Assembly: GCA_030704615.1 (NCBI GenBank)
Contig: CM060732.1
Location: 2,790,001 to 2,854,000, forward strand
Origin: Takakia lepidozioides
Taxonomy: Eukaryota > Streptophyta > Takakiopsida > Takakiales > Takakiaceae
DNA length: 64,000 nt
Reading direction: 5' to 3'
Part shown: piece by piece, positions 56,220 through 64,000 of the stretch
How positions within the stretch are numbered: position 1 is the first letter of the stretch
Layout: every line of letters starts with the position of its first letter
Made by a program: the position numbers and the translations under genes
Notes under the pieces: generated by a model
What the model was told of the DNA's origin: nothing
The model's input: only the letters and a program-made list of their open reading frames with translations
Databases searched by the model: none

Positions 56220-56720
56220 GAAGCCCTCCATGTCGGATGAAAATCGACGGAACTCGGCTCGGAATTTCCAACGTAGAGGTAATTCGGAGCGCTGCAGGAT
56301 GGAAATCCGGCGCCGGATTTCCATCCTGCAGGTAATTCGGAGCGCAGCAGGATGGAAATTCAGCGCCGAATTTCCATCCTGCAAGGTAGGGCGGCGCGCG
56401 AAATTTCCCTCACGCAGGTAATTCGGAAGCGGATGGATGCAAATCCGGCGCCAGATTTCCATCCGCGAAGGTAGGGCAGCGTGCCAAATTTACCTGACAC
56501 AGGTAATTCCGAAGCGGATGGATGGAAATCCGGCGCCGAATTTCCATCCAGCAGGTAAGTAGCGTACGGATGGATGGAAATTCGGCGCCGGATGTCCATC
56601 CATCCGGGAGTCGAATTACCTGCAGGATGGAAATCCGGCGCCGAATTTCCATCCAGCAGGTAAGTGGAATCGCTGGCGTATGGATATTCAGCGCCGAATT
56701 TCCATTCACCAGGAATTTCA
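56220..56720. repeat. Array of GGCGCC-centred palindromes
   Basis: Seven palindromic units have centres near 56312, 56365, 56450, 56535, 56587, 56640 and 56693. Spacings are about 53, 85, 85, 52, 53 and 53 bp. The best (56292-56331) is a perfect 40-bp palindrome whose left half is CTGCAGGATGGAAATCCGGC. The others vary by one to a few bases around GGAAATTCGGCGCCGAATTT. Units are joined by AGGTAATTCGGAGCG-like linkers. The array is about 0.9-1.4 kb upstream of the ATG at 55333. Confidence 0.92.
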
Positions 56721-56989
56721 AAGCGCTGAAATACCTTCCTGCAGGTAATTCTGAGCGCAGGTAATTCGCGACTTTCTGACTGCATACCGTTGGCAGTTAT
56801 TGCGCAAAGACCAGGGGCCGCATTCCGGAGACAAGGTTCATTAACACTCTGACTGTGGATTTTTGAGATAGTTGGCTCCGTGGATTTGGATCAGGCTTCG
56901 TCGCTCGGACAAATCGGCACCGCATTCCTTCCCATCGCTGCATCCCCCTTCTACCAGGGAGCTTCCCCGCACGCCATCCTGGCAGTCTT

Positions 56990-57600
56990 GTGTGCACATC
57001 TCCCATGGCGGAAAACCCGAGCGCTACAGTGTACTGCCCTCCTCACGAGCATAGAGCTTCATTTCCGTGCAGAGGGGACATCTGCCGGGTGATGGAGAAA
57101 TATTTGTGCGTTCGATACCACCTGAAACCGGGGTCGGTTTTTTTAGAGGAGGAAATGAAGGACTCAAACGGCGTTGTTGTTGAGAGTATGTTGTGCTCCA
57201 CGATGATTTCGGCGATGGCAGGGAATGGCGAGTTCCACCATCGGACAGCGTCATATACAGGGCTGTTGGGGACTTCATTTGCCCGCCAAATGCACCTTCT
57301 ATCCTGGCGCCTTCCACGAAACAATCCGCGAATCAGAGAGTGGCTACCTCAAAGAGAGAAGTCCGCAACGAAGTAAATCCAGAGCCGAATCCATCCATGA
57401 AGACGAGTGAGAACCGGGTTGTTCACAACCTGTCCGACTCAGATGAGGTCATGGAAGTTCCAAGGTCGTCCTGGAGATCAGGCAAGTCCTCAATGGACGT
57501 CAGTGCACGAGGGAGTCATATTCCCAGCACGAGCACCGCAGTTCGATCTATTCTTGAAATTCTGCGAGGGCTCCACACTGCATGTCTGTTTGTCATGCCA
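56990..57600 (+). CDS. Possible small ORF(s) near the right end of the TIR element
   Basis: A 128-codon frame (56990-57376) contains MEKYLCVRYHLKPGSVFLEE and MLCSTMISAMAGNGEFHHRT. A frame shift at about 57320 leads to KREVRNEVNPEPNPSMKTSE and NLSDSDEVMEVPRSSWRSG, which looks like natural protein sequence. It is divergent from the large gene, with the palindrome array between. No domain is recognised, and homology to a transposase could not be judged. Confidence 0.3.
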
Positions 57601-57689
57601 AGCAGTTCTACGTGTTGCACCCTTTCCCTGACCTCACCCGAGCTTGCATACACGTTGGTTCCCATTGTCACAAATTGGCAAGGGGGAAC

Positions 57690-57845
57690 AAAAATGGCGC
57701 CGAATTACCTGTCATGAGGGGACCTATAGCCGCGGAATTCGACACCATTTTTCGCCAGAGAGACCTATTACCGCGAAATACGTCGTCGTTTTTTCAGGTT
57801 ACGGACCCTATTACCGCGAAATTCGGCGCCATATTTGCACATGTC
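57690..57845. repeat. Three degenerate repeats carrying the GGCGCC palindrome half-sites
   Basis: AAAATGGCGCCGAATTACCT near 57692, then ACCTATAGCCGCGGAATTCG, ACCTATTACCGCGAAATACG and CCTATTACCGCGAAATTCGG at intervals of about 50-60 bp. They share the half-site found in the upstream array and the intron minisatellite. Confidence 0.7.
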
Positions 57846-58021
57846 GCTGGGAATTGGCATGAGCGGAAGACGAAATATCATGAGCACAACTGTCAAAACT
57901 ACAATTTTCCCTTCAAGGGGCCGAATAATATATTTGTTTTTCCTGACACATTGCATTAAATTAATGTTTTTTATTGTTTTTTATTTTCGAAATTTGTACT
58001 TCTGCTCATGAAAACCGATTG

Positions 58022-58069
58022 TCTTACTACTCCGCTCATGCCGCTCATGCTCATGAAATAGCTAACCTC
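58022..58069 (-). repeat. Right terminal inverted repeat
   Basis: The reverse complement reads GAGGTTAGCTATTTCATGAG, then CATGAGCGGCATGAGCGG. The GCTATTTCATGAGC core is identical to the left end. Confidence 0.7.
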
Positions 58070-59480
58070 ATACAGATGCCCCAGAAATCAACTGGCGCCA
58101 TTAGAAAATGCGCATTCCCAAATCTAAAGTTCATATTGACTTCGGCGGAGTTTAAATCTTCTCTTCTCTCTACTCTACTCTCATTGTCCTGGCACTGAGT
58201 AGATCTTCCCTTTGTTCATGCTCAGATTGATTCGATCTCTCTTTTCCCCCCTGCCTTGGTTCTAGGGGGGTTGGTAGAACGTGAGTACACCGGTGAGCAC
58301 AACCCCACAGTCATGGGGGTTTTATGTTTTTAAACCGCGGTCATAGGAGTTATATGTTTTCAAAACGGAATAAAACCCCAAAACCCTAATGCGAAATAGG
58401 TACCCATAACATATATCTACAAGCTCCAAGTTCCACATATCTATAGCTTTGGTATCCTACAAATGAATAACACATTAGGGAAAAACAAAGTCACAATAAC
58501 CAACACCATCCAAAACATACAAATACCAAACAATAGTTGAACAATTTAATATAATGAGGCAAACAACGGGTTTCGTTAACGAAGGTATCGGGTTTCGCTA
58601 GCAAAATAATGGATTTCGCAACGAAATATTGGATTTCACCAGCGAAATTTCCAAGTACCGCTGCGTAGGTCATTATCCTACGATTTCGTGGGCGAAACAA
58701 AATGTATTGTGTTTGGTTTTGAATATAAGAGACGACGTGAAATTGTTTTATTTCGCAAACAAATTAGGGTGATAGGGTGACTAACCCATCTTCGTGTGGC
58801 TTATGCTCACCGTGAGCACAAATTGCAAATTTTAGTTCGCTATCACATCTTTTCAAGAATATTATAGGAATTTCCGGTATATCCTCTTCTGCTCACGTGC
58901 TATCCAACCTCGGTTCTGGGTGTTCCTGTGCGTAAAGCTTCACGGCCTTCTAGGAGGTTATTTTTTCCTCCTCTCTGTACTCACCGTTTTTATGAAATAA
59001 ATTTCAGGGCCACTATTTTTTGTTTTTTTTAAATCCAAAAAGAGGCTGCCAGAAAATTTTAAATCGAAGACCTTCCAGTGCCGAATATTATGCATATTCG
59101 ACCCCAAGAGCTTCCTTGCCAAAGTCTCGTGTATTACCATTACACTAGCCATGTACACATGCACAAATAACGTTTTTTAATTATAAGGACTAGTGTTGGG
59201 AGGTTATTATCTTTTGTAAGACCCGCTGGTTCCGGGTGTTGTCGGTGTAAGGTTGTGGACATACCCGCCAGAGATCAATACTAGTTTTATTTAAGATTTA
59301 CATACCCGGGGGTTATCAATCAAGCCTATTATTGAAATTATTACAGAACCTGCATGTGCTCTCCAATGATAATTAAATCCAAAAAAAGGCTGCCGGAAAA
59401 TTTTAAATCGAAGACCTTCTAGTACCGAAGATATGCACATTCGACCCCAAGATCTACCTTGCCAAAATCTCACATATCGA
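58070..59480. other. Unassigned; one diverged direct repeat pair
   Basis: 59033-59135 and 59375-59470 are about 105-bp direct copies (AAATCCAAAAAGAGGCTGCC ... TTTTAAATCGAAGACCTTC ... ATTCGACCCCAAGA). 58560-58690 carries short hairpins of the form TTTCGCNAGCGAAA. No gene is supported. Confidence 0.5.
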
Positions 59481-60320
59481 ATCATTCAATGGGCGATCGA
59501 ATGGTTGACCATCCAAATGATTTTTGTTTGCTTTCAAATTTTGCCAGTATGTTCAACATACCATGTAACAGGTCCCGGTGTAATATGAGATGAAACGAAA
59601 TTCATTGAATGGGCGATCGAATGGTTGACCATCCAAATGATTTTTGTTTGTTTTCAAACTTTGCCAGTACGTTGAACATACCATGTAATAGGTCCCGGTC
59701 TAATATGAGATGAAACAAATTTCATTCATTGGGCAATCGAATGGTTGAGAATCCAAATGATTTTTATTTGATTTCGAACTTTGTCACTATGTTCAACATA
59801 CCATGTATTAGGTCCCGGACAAATATGAGATCAATCGAAATTCATTCAATGGCTCAACGGATGGTTGCCCATCCAAATGATTTTGGTTCGCTTTGAGACT
59901 TTCCCAATATGTTCAACGTACCATTTGACAGGTCCCAGAGTAATATGCGATCAATCGAAATTCGTTGAATGGGCCAACGGATGGTTGTCCATCCAAATGA
60001 TTTTTTGTTCGCTTTCGAACTTTGCCAGTACGTTCGCTACACCCTCCAGACTAATATGAGATCAATTGAAATTCATTCAATGGCTCAACGGATGGTTGCC
60101 CATCCAAATGATTTTGATTTGCTTTGAGACTTGGCCAGTATGTTCAATGTACCATGTAAGAGGTCCCAGAGTAATATGAGATCAATCGAAATTCGTTCAA
60201 TGGGCCAACGGATGGTTGCCCATCCAAATGGTTTTTGTTCGTTTTGAGACTTGCGCAGTATGTTCAATGTACCATCTGACAAGTCCAAGAGTAATATGAG
60301 ATCAATCAAATTTTTTTCCA
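59470..60320. repeat. ~120-bp tandem repeat, seven units
   Basis: Units begin near 59482, 59602, 59722, 59842, 59962, 60072 and 60192 with variants of TTCATTCAATGGGCxA and GATGGTTGCCCATCCAAATG. They end TATGTTCAACxTACCATGTA, ACAGGTCCC and AATATGAGATCAATCGAAA. Units alternate between GGGCCAACGG and GGCTCAACGG types, suggesting a dimeric higher-order unit. Non-coding. Confidence 0.95.
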
Positions 60321-60588
60321 TAGGCCAATGAGGCGTTTACCTTTCATCCAATATTGTTCATTGCGAAAAAAAAAATCATGTCATGCGTGCACGACTATTG
60401 CACCCATTGAACAGATGTGGTTGAAGCCCACCTTTTGCCGCATGTGCTTGAATATATGTGCGACACATGTGCGGAGACACAATAGAAGAAAAAATCATTT
60501 GCCTCCCCATCGACGCACTCACCCCTCAACCAATTCGAGAATTTTAATTGAATTTAAATGAATTTCAAGCAAAAAATTAGGTTTACAC

Positions 60589-60762
60589 AACAACGAACAT
60601 GTAGCCCAGTGGTAAGGGCATATACCATCTTACGACTGGTTGTGGGTTCAAACCACCCTGTTGGTTGTTACAAAAGGTGTCCATCTTCCTACCGGAAGGC
60701 AGTAGCCCTTCTGGGTCAAGTGACACCATAAGTTAACGCATCCATTTTTTATTTTATTTTAA
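60589..60762 (+). mobile_element. tRNA-derived SINE with 10-bp target duplication
   Basis: An RNA polymerase III A box (TAGCCCAGTGGTAAGGGC, 60602-60619) and B box (GGTTCAAACC, 60645-60654) are correctly spaced. A tRNA-unrelated body of about 80 bp and a T/A-rich tail (60742-60762) follow. AGGTTTACAC flanks it on both sides (60579-60588 and 60763-60772). The body has no coding potential. An unoccupied related locus is present at about 13465-13530. Confidence 0.85.
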
Positions 60763-60772
60763 AGGTTTACAC

Positions 60773-61105
60773 TGCCTTTGATTGGGGATTTTTGCTACGC
60801 ATCGATTTTATTTTTGGCTCAATTTTGTTCTGTGGCTTCAAGCCTCCCACCGCTACATCCCTGCAAAAATTTGGACCAAACAAAGATGGAAAAAAATAAA
60901 AAATAAAAAATAAAAATAAAAACTCTTCGCTTACTATTACAAAATTCTCTGTGAAGAGTGCATGAAGTAGAACACAATCAAGTTTGGAGTGCAAAACAGG
61001 GAAGAAACTGTGGTTTTGGGTCCAAATGAATTTTGTTTACTCCCAAATTTGGCGCACGCACGTTGCAAATGTTATCATTACATATACGGTTAAAAAACGG
61101 AAAAT

Positions 61106-61142
<37 letters not shown>
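60773..61142. other. Spacer ending in a 33-base poly-A run
   Basis: A/T-rich sequence; A/T simple repeats at 60889-60925 and a homopolymer A at 61110-61142. The homopolymer sits immediately before the second block of the 120-bp repeat and could be the tail of an inserted retroposon or an assembly-sensitive tract. Confidence 0.5.
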
Positions 61143-61143
<1 letters not shown>

Positions 61144-61144
61144 A

Positions 61145-61560
61145 TGTGCGAAACGCAGTCCAACAGGTCCCAGAGTAATAGCAGATGAACCGGAATTCAT
61201 TGAATGAGTCAACGGATGGTTGCCCATCCAAATGAATTTTGTTTGCTTTGAAACTTTGCCAGTATGTTTGGTACACCCTCTCACAGGTGAGATCAATCGA
61301 AATTTATTCAATGGCTCAACATATGGTTGCCCATCCAAATGATTTTGGTTCACTTTGAGACTTGGGCAGTGTGTTCAATGTACCATCCGACAGGTCCCAG
61401 AGTAATATGAGATCAATCGAAATTCGTTCAATGGGCCAACGGATGGTTGCCCATCCAATGATTTTTGTTTGCTTTGAAACTTGGGCAGTATGTTATGTGG
61501 ACCGTCTTACAGATCCCGGACTAATACGAGGTCAATAGTGCCCTATCCACATGAATTATT
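61145..61560. repeat. Second block of the ~120-bp tandem repeat
   Basis: Three to four diverged units (starts near 61195, 61303 and 61424) of the same repeat as 59470-60320, with small deletions. The two blocks are separated by the SINE-containing segment 60321-61144. Confidence 0.9.
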
Positions 61561-61998
61561 TTGTGCTTAGAAAACTTTGTGGGTATGTTGTTCATTGGTT
61601 GACATTTTTTTTCCTTGTTTTGGAATTTTCTGAGTTGATTGCAGATACCCACATACACATCATGACCAAATATGAGACCATTGTAAATTGTTATACAATG
61701 TGAACCACTTCTTCCCTATCACATGAGTGAGAATGTGAAGAAAACGCTGCTCATGCAATTGAAATTGGTAGGTGCCGCACATGCGTATTAACAAAATTGG
61801 TGCATATACAAAATTGGCAGAGTGCTATCAGTGTGTTGCAGAAATTCAAGGTACAACAAAAATCCACATTGTCTATGTACTACGTTGCTAGTGATTGAAA
61901 TCCTAATCGTCACTGTCTTCACTTGATGGTGATGAAGGGGGCAAGGGATGTGATGTTGTGGCCTGATTTGCACTGCTAATACGGAGAGCATAGGACCG
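61561..61998. other. No gene recognised
   Basis: AT-rich spacer. The 67-codon minus-strand frame at 61788-61991 is unconvincing. Confidence 0.4.
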
Positions 61999-62292
61999 TC
62001 ATCTCATGGTCAATGAGGGACCTAATGGGATTTGATCAATGGTGGCCAGCATTCGCCTACTTTTCGGCGAAAGTTGACTTTCTTCCAGACTCTCATGATG
62101 TGGCAGAGGTCGATCTTCAGCAAGTGCTCGGGCTGCATGCAAATCGGCAACGATGTCATCCACATTCAGCAACAGAGCCCTCGAAACACGATGAAAACGG
62201 TCTATCCATAGTCGCTTCCATTCCTCTACAACTGCCTTGATGCTACCCTTGAAACTTTCCAACACCCTCTCGCGGGCCTGGTCCCTAATCAT
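61999..62292 (-). CDS. Hypothetical exon, helical, truncated near the second TIR element
   Basis: A 97-codon minus-strand frame of natural composition (RERVLESFKGSIKAVVEEWK, RFHRVSRALLLNVDDIVADL, SLEESQLSPKSRRMLATIDQ) ending at a proper stop. Upstream (62293-62330) the same strand stays open to the terminal repeat at 62331, so the second element copy may have inserted into or beside this gene. Family unknown. Confidence 0.4.
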   Translation of the reverse strand: MIRDQARERVLESFKGSIKAVVEEWKRLWIDRFHRVSRALLLNVDDIVADLHAARALAEDRPLPHHESLEESQLSPKSRRMLATIDQIPLGPSLTMR

Positions 62293-62330
62293 TGTGTCGT
62301 CTCGATTATAAGCCGCCTCGGGGGGCTGCT

Positions 62331-64000
62331 ATTTCATGAGCGGCATGAGCATGAGTGGCATGAGCATGAGCGGAAAAAAAAAAAACATGAGCGGGCCGAA
62401 TTGTGTCCACGGAAATAGGGTTAGGAGGCACGGAAATAGGGTCATGTGGACTCGTCATAGCAATGAAATGCAACATTTTATTGCAAATTTTGTGGCAAGC
62501 CACGTCTATACAAATGTGTCCTAACTGTCATAGCAGGAATGTCTCCTACACCTTCCGAGGAACTTGGCCCTCCTTCTTCCTCATCCCCCTCATCCCCCCC
62601 ATCCTCCGAGCTCTGTGATGCATCGGTTGCAGTATGCCTCTCAAAAATGTCGTCCTCTCCTTGGGGGACTGTCCACCTCACCTCCTGGGAATCTTCTGCC
62701 TCTTCTCCCCCACTTTCCTCAGCAGAATCCAACACAAATCTACAAGCCCGACGGGCGCTAATAGCTGCTGCCTCCTCCATCATCTTCATTTTCTTGAGGC
62801 TTGCTCGTCTAAAATCTGCTGTACACGACTAGGTTCGGAACACCTCCTAATGGACACCGAAGCAAGCCGGGCAGTATAAGTAGGAAGGATGTACTCCCTT
62901 TCTGGACTAGGCATGAAATCCCCCCTGACAAAAAAAGGCACGTTCCTCCTGCCCATGAACTCCGGTGTAGACATCCTTCCTGCCGTACTTGACATCCTAC
63001 AGTAAGAACAAATCCACTTCAAGAATGTCAATACCAGCAGAAGCAGAAAGGGTTTTCAATGAAATAAGAGAGCGAAGGGAGGTGCCTCATGAAATCTGGA
63101 GGCAACTTACAATGCGACCACTCACTCGTACACCGGGGGCTCCTCGGCCTCGATCCCAACTTGTTCCTCCCCCTGCTCCTTCTCGGATTTTTCCTCATCC
63201 TCCGAGGATGCCTCTTCCTCTTTCGGCAGACGTTCAGCCGCTGCTAGTTCCGAGTTGTGGAGGGCAGTATCTGGCTTGAAGGCGAACACATGCCTATTAG
63301 ACAACGTCCCTGCCCACATTGAAGCACCTGAGGAACAAAGCGGGCGGTTAATAGCTTGCGGCATGCAATTGCAATCGGGCCAGGGGACAAACTGAGCACG
63401 TGAAGGCTTACCCGTGCCGCATGTGAGGTCCAGAATCCGCCCTTGGACATCCGAGCACGTCTCCATGAGGGTTTGGATGAAAGCAGGGCTCCGGGTCCGG
63501 CTGTACCGCCACGGTTTGCCTGTCTTTGTGTCCTTCAGCATACTGGAGTGGGGCACATAGTTGTAGAGGACATCGTAGGTAACAGGGTCCACAACGGCAT
63601 CAACAAGACGACCGTCGTTGCGGAATTTGAATGTAGACCCTCTCTTCACAAAGCAATATGCCTCAAACACCAATGTCTGCACATCCAACAAAAGAGGGAT
63701 CAACTCCGGGATCTTGTTTAGATACACCACAATATGAGGTGAATGCAATAGATTGATAACTTACACTTTGGCCCTCTGTTCGCAACCCCTGTGTATTGAT
63801 GCAGAACCATTTTCTGAGGAGGACCGGGGTGACACTTTTCGGTGTCCACCTTGCCACCGCATTCTCTGTGGTCTTCCCTCTTGTGGCAAGGACAACCACA
63901 AATCCACCGTCATCCAGAAGCATCCCCACCAGCCCAAACCCGGCTTTCCAGTACCTCAGTAAACCTGTTCCAGGTGGGCACACCATCCAGGCCCTCCAGC
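62331..64000. mobile_element. Second copy of the TIR element (left part; runs off the window)
   Basis: From GGGGGCTGCTATTTC (62331) onward it is collinear with 49502-51183 in the same orientation, at high identity with scattered substitutions and indels. The left terminal repeat has one extra GTGGCATGAGCATGAG unit. Confidence 0.85.
62478..64000 (-). pseudogene. Second copy of the ParB-methyltransferase gene, C-terminal exons
   Basis: Exons by homology: 64000-about 63772 (partial, GMLLDDGGFVVVLATRGK), 63712-63412 (IPELIPLLLDVQTLVFEAYC ... GRILDLTCGTG), 63327-63126 (ASMWAGTLSN ... PPVYE), and 62996 to about 62478 (MSSTAGRMSTPEFMGRRNVP, then an acidic tail). Splice phases agree at each junction, unlike copy 1, which fixes the true reading of the last two junctions. 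Lesions unique to this copy are a 2-base loss in the TED/YWKAG stretch (about 63950) and a 1-base loss near 62806. The copy 1 stop codon is absent here, so the tail extends to 62478. Confidence 0.7.

Larger units (their letters stand above)
49502..58069. mobile_element. ~8.6-kb TIR element carrying a ParB-like/methyltransferase gene
   Basis: The left end GGGGGCTGCTATTTCATGAG (49502) recurs exactly at the start of a second copy (62331). The right end (58031-58069) is its inverse in the core GCTATTTCATGAGC, with CATGAGCGG subterminal repeats at both ends. Between the ends lie one large spliced minus-strand gene, palindrome-rich repeats and a possible small plus-strand ORF. No transposase, reverse transcriptase or recombinase was recognised, and no clear target duplication was found. 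Either the element uses an unfamiliar enzyme, possibly one of the proteins here, or it is mobilised in trans. The outermost 7 bp match imperfectly between the ends. Confidence 0.65.

Noticed and set aside
49502-58069. Assignment to KDZ, Crypton, Helitron or Starship-type elements
   Set aside because: No DDE transposase, tyrosine recombinase or Rep/helicase motif was found; only the terminal repeats and cargo are seen.
59470-60320. CRISPR-like array
   Set aside because: The whole 120-bp unit repeats without unique spacers; it is an ordinary tandem repeat in a eukaryotic context.
60602-60672. Genuine tRNA gene
   Set aside because: A and B boxes are present but no convincing cloverleaf or acceptor stem, and the unit has a tail and target duplication, so SINE is the better call.
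61110-61142. Poly-A tail of a second retroposon
   Set aside because: No target duplication or body could be identified on the left side, so it is reported only as a homopolymer.

Overview
The window looks like gene-poor, repeat-dense nuclear DNA of a land plant. Plant-type genes or fragments are recognisable: homocysteine S-methyltransferase exon 1, the 3' half of the ribonucleotide reductase small subunit, OSB-type organellar single-strand DNA-binding fragments with PDF motifs, and PLS-class pentatricopeptide (PPR) genes. The abundance of PPR genes and the transposon load suggest a seed-free plant such as a fern; that is inference. Most coding sequence is mobile-element derived and broken.

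Layout. 0-5.4 kb: HMT exon 1 (minus), a PPR scrap, a 294-bp inverted-repeat element and a kinase-like pseudogene. 5.5-16.6 kb: tandem repeats, LTR fragments, a Gag pseudogene, an AGTGGT-rich element and OSB-like fragments. 16.6-24.8 kb: RNR2 3' part, duplicated OSB-like fragments and two decayed PPR genes. 26-28.9 kb: a Pif1/Helitron-type helicase pseudogene and a probable CACTA end. 28.9-46.1 kb: two nested Athila/Tat-like LTR retrotransposons of one family. A 13.1-kb element with both LTRs (minus strand, 31048-44153) sits inside the integrase of an older plus-strand copy, with a 5-bp target duplication. Both carry an extra ORF after pol. 46.9-49.5 kb: a second, unrelated integrase-bearing retroelement remnant.

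49.5-58.1 kb holds the most unusual object: a roughly 8.6-kb unit with terminal inverted repeats built from GCTATTTCATGAGC. It carries one long spliced minus-strand gene that fuses an N-terminal ParB/sulfiredoxin-like domain to a C-terminal methyltransferase-like domain in which the SAM-binding motif comes last, as in permuted DNA methyltransferases. The unit contains an array of palindromes centred on GGCGCC, and the same core recurs in an intron minisatellite and near the right end. A second copy starts at 62331 and runs off the window. The two copies carry different frameshifts, so neither looks intact, but together they define the gene. I see no transposase.

58.1-62.3 kb, between the copies, holds a 120-bp tandem repeat in two blocks and a tRNA-derived SINE with a 10-bp target duplication. 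An unoccupied version of the SINE target is visible near 13.5 kb.
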